A DNA stretch of 27,500 bases from Prorocentrum cordatum (GCA_963575745.1 CAUYUJ010016343.1:58911-86410); one strand, 5' to 3'. Numbered from the stretch's first letter, positions 1 to 8,553 are shown. Notes: generated by a model not told the origin, from the sequence alone. Numbers and translations are program-made.

Positions 1-465
1 GGGGGCGACCCCATACGAACTGCACCACTGGGACCGTAGGTGGAGCTCCCTCTTGTAAACACAACTACGGGGAAACGCACCGTGTGAGGGGTGCGCCAGA
101 AGGGGGCGGCGCAGCCATGCGAAGCCACCACAGGGACCCAGGATGAGCTCCTATGGGCCACGAAAACCGTTTGAGGGGCCTTGTGCCAAAATGGGGCGGC
201 GCCGCCATGCGAACTGCACCACTGGGACCTTAGATGGAGCTCCCTATGGGGCCACGAACCGTGTGAGGGGTGCGTCAAAATGGGGCGGCGCCGCCATGCG
301 AACTGCACCACTGGGACCTTAGATGGAGCTCCCTATGGGGCCACGAACCGTGTGAGGGGTGCGCCAGAATGGGGCGGCGCCGCCATGCGAACTGCACCAC
401 TGGGACCTTGGGGGGGCTTCGTATGGGGGCACGAACCGTGTGAGGGGTGCGCCAAATTGAGGGTG
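1..465 (+). repeat. 89-bp minisatellite, array 1
   Basis: Five units of about 89 bp. Exact starts of the clean units fall at 191, 280 and 369, so the period is 89 bp. Each unit carries a GGCGGCGCCGCC palindrome, ATGCGAACTGCACCACTGGG, TGGAGCTCCCTATGG and CACGAACCGTGTGAGGGGTG. The first two units are degenerate and the array runs off the left edge. Because 89 is not a multiple of three, the open frame crossing it is not a repeat protein. A related array lies at 25995-26610. Confidence 0.9.
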
Positions 466-560
466 ACGAGAGGAGAGAGGAGGGGGAAGGAGGAGGAAGG
501 AGGGGACGCGGGCCACCGTCTCTTCAAAACGAGGACCCAACACCACAGGATGGTTGGGAA
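455..560 (+). repeat. Conserved 3' flank of the 89-bp array (copy 1)
   Basis: A G/A-rich stretch leads into CGGGCCACCGTCTCTTCAAAACG-type sequence and then a GAGGACCCAACACCACAGGA block. The same order (purine-rich, CCGCCTCTTGAAAATGAGG, ACCCCACACCACAGGA) follows the second array at 26596-26705. Array plus flank is therefore one dispersed unit, not two independent minisatellites. Confidence 0.75.
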
Positions 561-609
561 TAAACGATTTCAACTAAAAAATAAACGATTTTAACTAAAA
601 ACAAACGTA

Positions 610-636
610 TTCTATGACATGTGACATGTCATAGAA
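610..636. repeat. Perfect 12-bp hairpin, TGA loop
   Basis: TTCTATGACATG (610-621), TGA, then the exact reverse complement CATGTCATAGAA (625-636). It sits in AT-richer DNA directly after the first array's flank. No T-run follows, so a terminator reading is not supported. The function is unknown. Confidence 0.8.
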
Positions 637-683
637 CACGGGAACAGCCGACTGCGTAAACGCAGCCACGCTGAGGCCCGAAC

Positions 684-830
684 GGATTTCTCGGCGCTGG
701 ACGCTGGGTCGCCCCTCTCCCTGGCGCGCGGAGTGCGCCAGGGGCGGCGCTGAAAGCGCCGCCAGGGGGCCCCAGGCGCCCAGCCGAGGAATCCGCGCCG
801 ACCTCCGAGCTGCTATGCTTCTGTACTATC
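684..830 (+). mobile_element. Double-hairpin element, copy 1
   Basis: Outer inverted ends are GGATTTCTCGG (684) and CCGAGGAATCC (near 784-794). Inside are two consecutive stem-loops: CCTGGCGC/GCGCCAGG around GCGGAGT (720-742), and GGCGGCGC/GCGCCGCC around TGAAA (743-763). The distal part (CTGCTATGCTTCTGTACTATC) matches the tail of the copies at 12.4-12.95 kb. There is no coding capacity. It is a short non-autonomous structured repeat; the mobilising enzyme is unknown. Confidence 0.7.
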
Positions 831-904
831 TGTCCCAATATATAATGAGTAATGGCATTCGAAGGCTGCCGAACTGGGCGACGAAAAGAAACGAGTCTTA
901 CGCG

Positions 905-1012
905 AGATGGCATGGCGACCTTACGCACATCGCCACTGCGGCACGCTGCATTGGAAACGAGGGCGCTTGCGCGCAAACCTTACGCGGGCACCATACGCGC
1001 CATCTCTGGCGC
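905..1012 (+). repeat. Dispersed repeat with CTTACGC motifs, copy 1
   Basis: Contains GGCGACCTTACGC, GCCACTGCGGCACGCTG, ACGAGGGCGCTTGCGCGC and ACCTTACGCGGGCACCATACG. The same blocks recur in the same order and orientation at 13935-14035. The GCGC-rich core is itself near-palindromic. No further identification is possible. Confidence 0.65.
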
Positions 1013-1104
1013 ACTTAAACCCGTTGTTCTGCGTCGCCCGCCTGTCTGAAAAGGCCAACGGCATGGTGCGCAAGTGTTGGGTCGCTTGGCAGAAATGTAG
1101 AACA

Positions 1105-1250
1105 TACTCCAGATTTCGTAATAAAGGGAGGGGGGTCTCGTTTCGGGGTGGGTCTCTTCCAGGCTATCTTGGAGGGCCTGGGGGGGTCTGGGGAAATGGC
1201 TTGTCTTGGGGGGTCCAGACCCCCTCCCTTTTATTACGAAATCTGGAGTA
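1105..1250. mobile_element. MITE with about 32-bp terminal inverted repeats and TA flanks
   Basis: The left end TACTCCAGATTTCGTAATAA (from 1105) is mirrored by TTATTACGAAATCTGGAGTA (to 1250). The arms continue through a G-run/C-run for about 32 bp with one length difference. Both ends are bounded by TA, as expected for a Tc1/mariner-type TA target duplication. Internal GGGGTCTGG/CCAGACCCC and CCAGG/CCTGG pairs add nested hairpins. At 146 bp it cannot encode a transposase. Confidence 0.8.
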
Positions 1251-1365
1251 ACTGGTCAAACAAACCAACCACGATCAAAAGTGCGCGATCAAAACGGCTG
1301 CTTTTCTTTACGATCCTTGCGTGCTCCCCCTGCAGAGGGGGCGCGCCCAGCTTGAGGCAAAAGTG
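1251..1365 (+). mobile_element. GTCGGGC/CTGCAG element, partial (right half)
   Basis: The TTTACGATC...CTCCCCCTGCAGAGGGGG...CGCCCAGCTTGAGGCAA stretch aligns with the right ends of the 22.6-23.8 kb array units, which read ACGATTTC...CTCCTGCAGAGGG...GCCCGACTCGAAGCAA. The left half is absent; its expected place is occupied by the TA-flanked MITE at 1105-1250. A GC-rich linker of about 100 bp then leads to the next copy, replacing the 24-bp linker of the array. Confidence 0.55.
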
Positions 1366-1467
1366 CCGCGGGGAGAAGCCGCGCGGGCGGCGGCGCGCCG
1401 AGGCTTGCAAGAACGCTCGGGACGGGGCCGCGGGGGCCCGCCCTCGGCTGGACCCGCACCGGCCTCG

Positions 1468-1631
1468 GGTCGGGCCTGTCCTCCTGCAGGGGGGCATCTT
1501 GGGCGAAAATCGAGGTCTAAACACATGTCAAGCAAAAAACAAAAAAAGTAGGCAGAGAGAGTCAAACACATCGTCCCCGCACCATTTTCTTAGTGTTTCT
1601 GGATGTTCCTCCTGTCAAAGGGCAGGCCCGC
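1468..1631 (+). mobile_element. GTCGGGC/CTGCAG element, full copy
   Basis: Starts GGTCGGGCCTGTCCTCCTGC and ends near TTCCTCCTGTCAAAGGGCAGG, CCCGCC. The ends are inverted repeats of each other. The interior is A-rich, with CTTGGGCGAAAA shortly after the left end, as in the copies at 11883, 22639-23766 and 24518. Confidence 0.65.
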
Positions 1632-1739
1632 CTTAACACTGGCCGAGCATCGGTGCGCTCCGCCCGTGTCGCCTCCTATCCTCCGAGGTGGTGCCGCAAC
1701 CCTGCACGCCGGCGCTCGTGCTCACCGCGCAGGACCGAG

Positions 1740-1972
1740 CCGCCTCGAGCCGCGAGATCGCATCGGATCGGCAACAGATCGCCTCGGCAGCGATCCTCGT
1801 TCCGACTCGGAGCGAGATCCCGTGTCGCCGAGCCCGGCTCCAGCTGGCCCTGGCCGATGTCAGCGAACCGAGCCGATACGAATCGAATCGAGATTGCGGC
1901 CCCAGCCAGGGAGGACGAACTGTTTTGCTATTTGTTGTTTTATCTTTATGTTCGTTTCGGCCCCAGCCAGGG

Positions 1973-1976
<4 letters not shown>
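1740..1976. repeat. CGATC/CGAATC-rich degenerate DNA ending in a 19-bp direct repeat
   Basis: 1740-1895 is a degenerate mixture of GATCG, TCGGA and GAATCG words. It ends with a perfect 19-bp direct repeat, CGGCCCCAGCCAGGGAGGA, at 1897-1915 and 1958-1976. The repeat flanks 42 bp of AT-rich DNA. It could be a target-site duplication around a tiny insertion or a simple tandem duplication. Confidence 0.6.
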
Positions 1977-2005
<29 letters not shown>

Positions 2006-2036
2006 CTGATGCTGATGCTGATGCTGATGCTGATGC

Positions 2037-2098
<62 letters not shown>

Positions 2099-2350
2099 TG
2101 ATAATGATATGAAAATGATGCTGATGCTGATGCTGAGCTTGATGATGATGCTGATGATGATGATGAGGATGATGTGAGGAGGATGCATATGAAGATGATT
2201 GTATGTGGTGAAAGATGATGATTGCTTTTTGATGCTGAGAGTGATGTTAATGATGCTGATGCTGATGCTGATGATGATGTGATGATGATGATGATGATGA
2301 GATGATGCTGATGATGATGATGATGATGATGCTGATGTGATGCTGATGAT
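1975..2350 (+). repeat. (GAT)n microsatellite with GCT variants
   Basis: Runs of GAT interrupted by blocks of GATGCT and short AT-rich gaps. On one strand it reads as poly-Asp, on the other as poly-His or poly-Ile/Ser. These frames are by-products of the trinucleotide repeat. Confidence 0.95.
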
Positions 2351-2351
2351 C

Positions 2352-2695
2352 AGGAGAGGATGATGAGGAGGAGGAGGTAGGAGGAGGAGGAGGAGGAAGG
2401 AATAGGAGGAGGAGGAGGAGGAGGCGGAGGAGGAGGAGGGGGAGAAAAAAAGGCAGGAGGAGGAGGGGAAAGGGGAGGGAGAGGAGGAGGAGGGGAGGAG
2501 AGGGAGGAGGAGGAGGAGGAGGAAGGAGAGGAGGAGGGGTAGGGGGAGGGAAAGGGGAGGAGGAAGGAGCAGGAGCATGGAGAGCAGGAGCAGGAGAGGA
2601 GGAGGAGGAGCAGGAGCAGCAGCAGAAGGAGGAGCAGGAGGAGGAGGAGGAGGAGGAGGAGGAGGAGGAGCAGGAGCAGGAGGAGGAGGAGGGAT
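2352..2695 (+). repeat. (GGA)n purine tract
   Basis: About 340 bp of nearly uninterrupted purine on this strand, mostly GGA with GCA interruptions. It follows the GAT tract directly and may have evolved from it. It is homopurine-homopyrimidine DNA able to adopt triplex structures. Confidence 0.95.
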
Positions 2696-2699
2696 CGCA

Positions 2700-2812
2700 T
2701 CGAATCGGATCGCTGGTGGCCCTGCCGCGTGGCAGCGGGCTCCCCAGAGGCTCGCCTCCCGCAGCTCGCCGAGCAGCGCCGGGCCGCCGCGGACGGACGT
2801 TTTCCCCCACAC
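2700..2812 (-). other. Exon-like segment, strand uncertain
   Basis: Read on the minus strand from 2812, this gives a short natural-looking peptide stretch (TSVRGGPALLGELREASLWG) with G or C at nearly every third codon position. The plus strand also has a plausible frame (LPQLAEQRRAAADGRF). Strand and function cannot be decided. It is bounded by a (GGA)n tract and a (TCC)n tract. Confidence 0.25.
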
Positions 2813-2836
2813 ACGCTGCTCCTCTAGCTGCCCTCT

Positions 2837-2890
2837 CCCTCCTCCTCCCTCCTCCTCCTCCTCCTCCTTCTCCTCCTCCTCCTCCGAGCG
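2837..2890 (-). repeat. (TCC)n tract
   Basis: About 50 bp of TCC/CTC units, opposite in purine strand to the tract at 2352-2695, so the two are inverted relative to each other across about 140 bp. Confidence 0.9.
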
Positions 2891-3069
2891 GGAGAGCCGC
2901 GAGCCCTCCGTGCTCCCGCGCCGTCGCCGTCAAGTGCTCAGGCCGGTCTTTGCACTCATGAATCACACGGGTGGCCATCCTCACCGCGGCCGCCAGGCTT
3001 AGAAGCTCGAGGGACGGGACATCTCGATCTGGACCACCCCACGAGGCCGAGGCACGTTGCCCTAGTCCC

Positions 3070-3420
3070 GCAGTTCGCTGACAGGTGCATGATGCTGTGG
3101 ATCGCCCAGTGCTCGATGTCGCGGAAAACCCCGACCCCCGACGTCATTTTTTTTCATGTCGTGATCCCCAGAAGTCAGGACCCCTTCCCGGGGGCCCGTT
3201 CTTCATCCTGAATCGGTGATGACGCTCCCGAGGCCCGGGAAGGGCCCCCGAAGCCCGAAAATAGCGAAAGACCCCGTCGTGATTTTTGCACAGCGCGAGG
3301 GGGTCTGGGAACCTTGGACTCGGGCTGCATGAATTTTAGGATGTGGCCCATCACTGGCAACGCGTAGGTGCGAGGCATTTTGCCGCGGAGTGGTCGATGT
3401 AGGTGCGCCCGCTGCTACCA
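3070..3420 (-). pseudogene. Possible relic of an endonuclease (EEP-type) domain
   Basis: Three coding-like segments lie in order on the minus strand. Near 3407-3378 is GRTYIDHSAAK. A 67-codon frame follows (3378-3175) starting MPRTYALPVMGHILKFMQ. From 3147 comes GVGVFRDIEHWAIHSIMHLS. They are in different frames, separated by a shift and by stops, and G/C is strongly favoured at third positions in the first and last. R-x-x-IDH followed by a D/E-H-W-A segment is reminiscent of the C-terminal part of exonuclease-endonuclease-phosphatase domains of LINE-type retroelements (R-x-IDYI ... SDHxPV). The match is to short motifs only, and ordinary exons of an unknown gene are an alternative. Confidence 0.3.
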
Positions 3421-3467
3421 GCTCCGCATCCCCTCCGTCTGTATTTTTGTTCGAGCGGTAGGCCCAC

Positions 3468-3703
3468 GAGGAGGGGGCGGAGGAGCGGAGGAGGAGGAGA
3501 AGGAAGAGGAGGAGGAGGAGGAGGAGATGGAGGAGGAGAAGGGGGAGAAGCAGCAGGAGCAGGAGCAGAAGGAGGAGGAGGATGAGGGAGGAGGAGGGGA
3601 GGAGGAGGAGGAGGAGGAGCAGGAGCAGGAGCAGGCGCAGGAGGAGGAGGAGGAGGAGCAGATGACGAAGAGAGAGAGAGAGGGAAAGAGAGAGAGAGAG
3701 AAC
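3468..3703 (+). repeat. (GGA)n tract followed by (GA)n
   Basis: GGA units with GCA interruptions to about 3665, then AGAGAG dinucleotides to 3703. The poly-Glu and poly-Gly frames over it are repeat artefacts. Confidence 0.95.
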
Positions 3704-3712
3704 GAACAATAA

Positions 3713-3844
3713 TGGATAGAGAACGAGGCCGAGGAGCAGAGGCGCAGGAGCGCAGGAGCGCGGGCGAGGAAGCGGGGGGCTCAGGCCGAAAGCTTGTCTG
3801 CCCGGACCCTGGCAGTAGGCCTGCACGCAGCCCCCCCCCCTTCG
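3713..3844 (+). other. Exon-like charged segment before a TCC tract
   Basis: From the codon after a TAA at 3710 the plus strand reads a charged, helix-prone stretch (ENEAEEQRRRSAGARARKRG, then AQAESLSARTLAVGLHAAP). Third positions are mostly G/C. It has no ATG and continues into poly-Pro from the TCC tract. The frame stays open to 4366. It could be an internal exon or chance; no homology is recognised. Confidence 0.2.
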
Positions 3845-4030
3845 CCTCCTCCTCCTCCTCCTCCTCCTCTTCCTCCTCATCCTCCTCTCCTCCCTCCTCC
3901 TCCTCCTCCTCCTCCTCCTCCTCCTCCTCCTCCTATCTCCTAGCTCCTATCTCCTCCTCATCCTCCTCTTCCTCCTTTTCCTCTTTTTCCTCCTCCTCCT
4001 CCCCTCATCCTCTCTCCTCCTCCTCCTGCC
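3845..4030 (-). repeat. (TCC)n pyrimidine tract
   Basis: TCC units with ATC/TAT and TTT interruptions. The purine strand is opposite to that of 3468-3703, so the two tracts form a long inverted purine/pyrimidine pair around the charged segment. Confidence 0.95.
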
Positions 4031-4289
4031 CCCTCTTCTGAGGCGGGCCCCGCGGTTCTCTCCCCCGAGAGGCGCGCGGCCGTGGGCGCGCAGGCGCGCG
4101 CGGGCCTTCGTCCCTCCCCCACGCCCCTATGGCTCTGCAGGCGGCCGTCGAGCTCGCCCTATCGGGGCCCACTTGGGCCGTGCGAGCACGACCGGTGCAG
4201 GCAGCGCCGTCTGGGAGGGGGGGAGGGGGGGGGGGGGGGCAAAATGACTTCGTCACATGATTGCGAAGTCCTTCTCCCCCCTCCCCTGC

Positions 4290-4588
4290 CCTTCCCCCTC
4301 CTCGTCCTCCTCCTCCTCCTCTCCTCCTCCTCCTCCTCCTCCTCCTCCCTCTCCTGGGCAGAGTGAGGGTTCGTCCAGTGATGCGAGTCCCTCACCCCCT
4401 TTTTTTTTTTTTGTGTCCCTCCTCTCTCCCCCCCCTCCTCCTCCTACCTCCTCCTCCTCCTACCTCCTCCACCACCATCCTCCTCCTCCTCCTCCTCCTC
4501 CTCCTCCTCCTCCTCCTCCTCCTCCTCTCTCTCCTCCCCTCCTCCTCCTCCTCCTCCTCCTCCTCCTCCTCCTCCTCCTCCTCCTCCC
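4290..4588 (-). repeat. (TCC)n tracts with a T-run
   Basis: TCC tract 4290-4348, a T-run at 4399-4412, then TCC/ACC units at 4428-4588. The interval 4040-4280 is GC-rich, with overlapping frames on both strands and a G-run. An ATG frame at 4129 reads MALQAAVELALSG but is not distinguishable from chance. Confidence 0.9.
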
Positions 4589-4827
4589 CGTGCCGAAGGT
4601 GTGCACGGCCCCAGTCTGGAGCAATCGGGGAGGACGCACGGGGCGCCTGAAAGGAGATTCGTGATCTCCGAAGAGCACCTCCCTTGAGCTCACGGGGGTT
4701 TCGCCACCGGGGCGACACAGGCCAGTAGGTTGTTGCAGGGGCAGTAGCCCCTCATGCGTCGACCACGCATTTGGGCGAGGGGCATTGCCCCCAATCGTTG
4801 GAATGCTCATACGTCACTTCATGCACA
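4589..4827. other. Unique spacer with small inverted repeats
   Basis: No gene is recognised. GGGGCAGTAGCCCC (about 4739) and nested ATGCGT/ACGCAT pairs resemble decayed versions of the palindromic words in the adjoining 65-bp repeat. This may be the degenerate edge of that array. Confidence 0.4.
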
Positions 4828-7540
4828 TGCTTTGGTGCACATGCTTATGGGGAGGGTGACCCCCTCACGCAGGGGCGTCCCTCATGCGTTGATGTTGATG
4901 TTGTGATTCGCATGCTTATGGGGGGGGTGACCCCCTCACGCAGGGGCGTCCCTCATGCGTTGATGTTGTCACGCACATGCGTATGGGGAGGGTGACCCCC
5001 TCACGCAGGGGCGTCCCTCATGCGTTGATGTTGTCATGCGCATGCTTTTGGGGAGGGTGACGCCCTCACGCAGGGGCGTCCCTCATGCGGTGATGTTGTC
5101 ATGCACATGCTTATGGGGAGGGTGACCCCCTCACGTAGGGGCGCCCCTCATGCGTTGATGTCGTCATGCGCATGCTTATGGGGAGGGTGACCCCCTCACG
5201 CAGGGGCGGCCTTCATGCGCTGATGTTGTCATGCACGCGCTTATGGGGAGGGTGACCCCCTCACGCAGGGGCGCCCCTCATGCGTTGATGTTGTCACGCA
5301 CATGCTTATAAGGGGGGGGTGACCCCCTCACGCAGGGGCGTCCCTCATGCGTTGATATTGCCATTCAGATGCTTATGGGGGGGGTGACCCCCTCACGCAG
5401 GGGCGCCCCTCGTGCGTTGATGGTGCCATGCACATGCTTATTGGGGAGGCGACCCCCTCACGCAGGGGCGCCCCTCATGCGTTGATGTTGTCTGCGCCTT
5501 GCTTTGGGGAGGGTGACCCCCTCACGCAAGGGGCGTCCCTCATGCGATGTGGTCCCTGCACATGCTTATGGAGGGTGACCCCCTCACGCAGGGCCGTCCT
5601 CATGCGTTGATGTGTCGTGCACGATGCTTATGGGAGGGTGACCCCCTCACGCAGGGGCGCCCCTCATGCGTTGATGTCGTCATGCACATGCTTATGGGGA
5701 GGGTGACCCCCTCACGCAGGGGCGTCCCTCATGCGTTGATGGTGTCATGCACATGCTTATGTGGAGGGTGACCCCCTCACGCAGGGGGGCCCCTCACCGT
5801 TGATGTTGTCATGCACATGCTTATGGGGAGGGTGACCTCCTCACGCAGGGGCGTCCCTCATGCGATGATGTTGTCATGCACATGCTTATGGGGAGGGTGA
5901 CCCCCTCACGCAGGGGCGTCCCTCATGCGTTGATGTTGTCATTCACATGCTTATGGGGAGGGTGACCCCCTCACGCAGGGGCGTCCCTCATGCGTTGATG
6001 TCGTCATGCACGTGCTTATGGGGAGGGTGACCCCCTCGCGCAGTGGCGTCCCTCATGCGTTGATGTTGTCATGCACATGCTTATAGGGGAGGGTGACCCC
6101 CTCACGCAGGGGCGTCCCTCATGCGTTGTTGGTGGCCATTCAGATGCTTATTGGGAGGGTGACCCCCTCACGCAGGGGCGTCCTCATGCGTTGATGTTGT
6201 TCTGCACATGCTTATGGGGAGGGTGACCCCCTCACGCAGGGGCGCCCCTCATGCGTTGGTGTTGTCATGCGCATGCTTATGGGGGTGACCCCTCACGCAG
6301 GGGCGCCCCTCATGCGTTGATGTTGTCATGCGCATGCTTATGGGAGGGTGACCCCCTCACGCAGGGGCGCCCCTCATGCGTTGGTGTTGTCATGCACATG
6401 CTTATGGGGAGGGTGACCCCCTCACGCAGGGGCGCCCCGCATGCGTTGATGTCGTCATGCACATGCTTATGGGGAGGGTGACCCCCGCACGCAGGGGCGT
6501 CCCTCATGCGTTGATGTTGTCTGCACATGCTTATGGGGAGGGTGACCCCCTCACGAGGGGCGTCCCTCATGCGTTGATGTTGTCATGCGCATGCTTATGG
6601 GGAGGGTGACCCCCTCACGCAGGGGCGTCCCTCATGCGTTGATATTGCCATTCAGATGCTTATGGGGGGGGTGACCCCCTCACGCAGGGGCGCCCCTCGT
6701 GCGTTGATGGTGTCATGCACATGCTTATGGGGAGGGCGACCCCCTCACGCAGGGGCGCCCCTCATGCGTTGATGTTGTCTGCGCTTGTTTATGGGGAGGG
6801 TGACCCCCTCACGCAGGGGCGTCCCTCATGCGTTTATGTTGTCATGCGCATGCTTATCGGGAGGGTGACCCCCCCACGCAGGGGCGTCCCTCATGCGTTG
6901 ATGTGGTCATGCACATGCTTATGGGGAGGGTGACCCCCTCACGCAGGGGCGCCCCGCATGCGTTGATGTGGTCTGCACATGCTTATGGGGGGGGGGTGAC
7001 CCCCGCACGCAGGGGCGTCCCTCATGCGTTGATGTTGTCGTGCACATGCTTATGGGGAGGGTGACCCCCTCGCGCAGGGGCGTCCCTCATGCGTTGATGT
7101 TGTCATGCACATGCTTATGGGGAGGGTGACCACCCTCACGCAGGGGCGTCCCTCATGCGTTGATGTTGTCCTGCGCATGCTTATGGGGGGGGGGGTGACC
7201 CCCGCACGCAGGGGCGTCCCTCATGCGTTGATGTGTTCATGCACATGCTTATGGGGAGGGTGACCCCCTCACGCAGGGGCGTCCCTCATGCGTTGATGTG
7301 GTCATGTACATGCTTATGGGGAGTGTGACCCCCCCACGCAGTGGCGTCCCTCATGCGTTGTTGTGGTCATGCACATGCTTATGGGGAGGGTGACCCCCTC
7401 ACGCAGGGGCGTCCCTCATGCTTGATGTTGTCATGCACATGCTTATGGGGAGGGTGACCCCCTCACGCAGGGGCGCCCCTCGTGCGTTGATGTTGTCATG
7501 CACATGCTTATGCGTTGTTGTTGTCATGCACATGCTTTCG
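4828..7540 (+). repeat. 65-bp minisatellite, about 41 units
   Basis: Unit starts at 5101, 5166 and 5231 give an exact 65-bp period. Each unit holds ATGCACATGCTTATGGGGAG, GGTGACCCCCTCACGCAGGG and a GCGTCCCTCATGCGTTGATG block. GAGGG-TGA-CCCCCTC and CCCCT-CACGC-AGGGG are overlapping alternative hairpins. Variation is mostly GCGTCCC versus GCGCCCC, CACATGC versus CGCATGC, and G-run length. A run of variant units near 5340-5540 (GATATTGCCATTCAGATGC, then CTCGTGCGTTGATGG, then TTGTCTGCGC) recurs in the same order at 6630-6800. This implies a roughly 20-unit duplication. 65 is not divisible by three, so the short frames over it are not proteins. Confidence 0.95.
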
Positions 7541-8135
7541 TGTCGTCCGTCGGCCTGTCGGCCGCGCTTCGGCGCCGCACCTCACCCTCACCCTCACCCT
7601 CATCCTCCTCCTCCTCCTCCTCCTCCTCCTCCTCCTCCTCCTCCCTCCTCCTCCTCCTCCTCCTCCTCCTCACCTCCTCCTCCTCCTCCTCCTCCTCCTC
7701 CTTCCTCCTCCTCCTCCTCCTCCTCCTCCTCCTCCTCCTCCTCCTCTCCTCCTCCTCCTCCTCCTCCTCCTCCTCCTCCTCCTCCTCCTCCTCCTCCTCC
7801 TCCTCCTCCTCCCCCTCCTCCTCCGCCTCCGCCTCCGCCTCCTCCAACTGAGAGTCGCACCACGTGACGAATCCGCGACAAGAGGTGGCCCCGACGTCCG
7901 ACGAGGCAGAAAGCGCCGTGTGCGGACGGGCGAGAGGCTGGCCCCTGCCCCGCGCCCTGGCCTTGCAGGCGGCCATCTTCGCCATCTGGATTGCGGCGTA
8001 GGCGGCCTGATCCCCTTTGCTCATCGACGGCTGCGCGTACGGCGATGCCGACGCCCACGGCTGCGTCGCGCCTGCCAGGGGGGGGGGCTGCTTCGGAGGG
8101 GGGGGGGGTCCGGGCTGCGACGGGGAGCTGGCCAT
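7524..8135 (-). CDS. Candidate protein-coding gene, N-terminal part (unknown function)
   Basis: The ATG at 8135-8133 on the minus strand starts MASSPSQPGPPPPPKQPPPL. This is followed by a Gln/Ser/Ala stretch, then GDQAAYAAIQMAKMAACKAR and a basic Gly-Arg segment. Codons are strongly biased to G/C in third position over about 90 residues, and the composition is protein-like rather than repeat-like. After about residue 95 the frame enters the (TCC)n tract and reads Glu/Arg-rich sequence to a stop at 7524; that part may be intron or tail rather than protein. No signal peptide, membrane segment or known domain is visible. A Pro/Gln-rich disordered N-terminus is all that can be said. In-frame codons continue upstream, but their composition changes there, which favours this start. 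The TA-bounded palindrome at 8345 lies about 200 bp upstream. Confidence 0.45.
   Translation of the reverse strand: MASSPSQPGPPPPPKQPPPLAGATQPWASASPYAQPSMSKGDQAAYAAIQMAKMAACKARARGRGQPLARPHTALSASSDVGATSCRGFVTWCDSQLEEAEAEAEEEGEEEEEEEEEEEEEEEEEEEEEERRRRRRRRRRRRRRKEEEEEEEEEVRRRRRRRRREEEEEEEEEEEEEDEGEGEGEVRRRSAADRPTDDTKACA
7580..7845 (-). repeat. CCCTCA repeats then (TCC)n
   Basis: Four CCCTCA units, then about 240 bp of TCC with rare ACC/TTC interruptions, ending in CGCCTC units. It overlaps the 3' part of the minus-strand candidate gene, where it would encode poly-Glu. Confidence 0.95.
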
Positions 8136-8344
8136 CGCTCGGACGTCTATTCCCTGTTTTTTTCGGTTTCGTGCGTGGCGTTTTCGCCAAATGATCAAGG
8201 ATGCTCCTCGATGGTCCTCGCCGAAGGAAAAGTGCACACGACCGAGCGATGCCAAGGGAGAGGGGGGGGGGCTGGGGGGAGGAGGGGAGGACAAGCCCAG
8301 GCGCGCTCGAGCCAGGGCCTGACGTCCTGCCCCTCCCCAAACCG

Positions 8345-8504
8345 TAGGGAGCCAGAGGCGAACCCTACCCCTGCCCCACACGATTGCTGAGGGGGAGGGT
8401 GGGGTTCACGTCGCTCTGGGAGCTCCCAGAGCGACGTGAACCACACCCTCCTCCCCCGCAGAAATCGTGCGGGGCAGGGCCAGGGTTCGCCTCTGGCTCC
8501 CTAA
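8345..8504. mobile_element. Long palindrome (foldback element), copy 1
   Basis: Arms of about 79 bp meet at CTGGGAGCTCCCAG (centre 8422/8423). The outer 22 bp (TAGGGAGCCAGAGGCGAACC...) match exactly as an inverted repeat. The arms differ by about six substitutions and one 3-bp indel. The inner words GGTTCACGTCGCTCTGGGAG, and CACGATT opposite AATCGTG, are conserved. A second palindrome of the same family is at 24750-24909. It lies between two divergent candidate coding frames. Confidence 0.85.
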
Positions 8505-8553
8505 CCCGCCCCTTCCCGTTGCGATGCTCTTCTCTCCGTCCGCTGGCGGGTGC

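Noticed and set aside
1946-2812. 288-codon minus-strand ORF with poly-His, poly-Ser and poly-Pro
   Set aside because: It is a translation of GAT and GGA microsatellites. Only the first 35 residues are non-repeat and these are listed separately as uncertain.
4828-7540. Minisatellite as a CRISPR array
   Set aside because: The 65-bp units are contiguous and similar along their whole length, with no unique spacers. The setting is eukaryotic.
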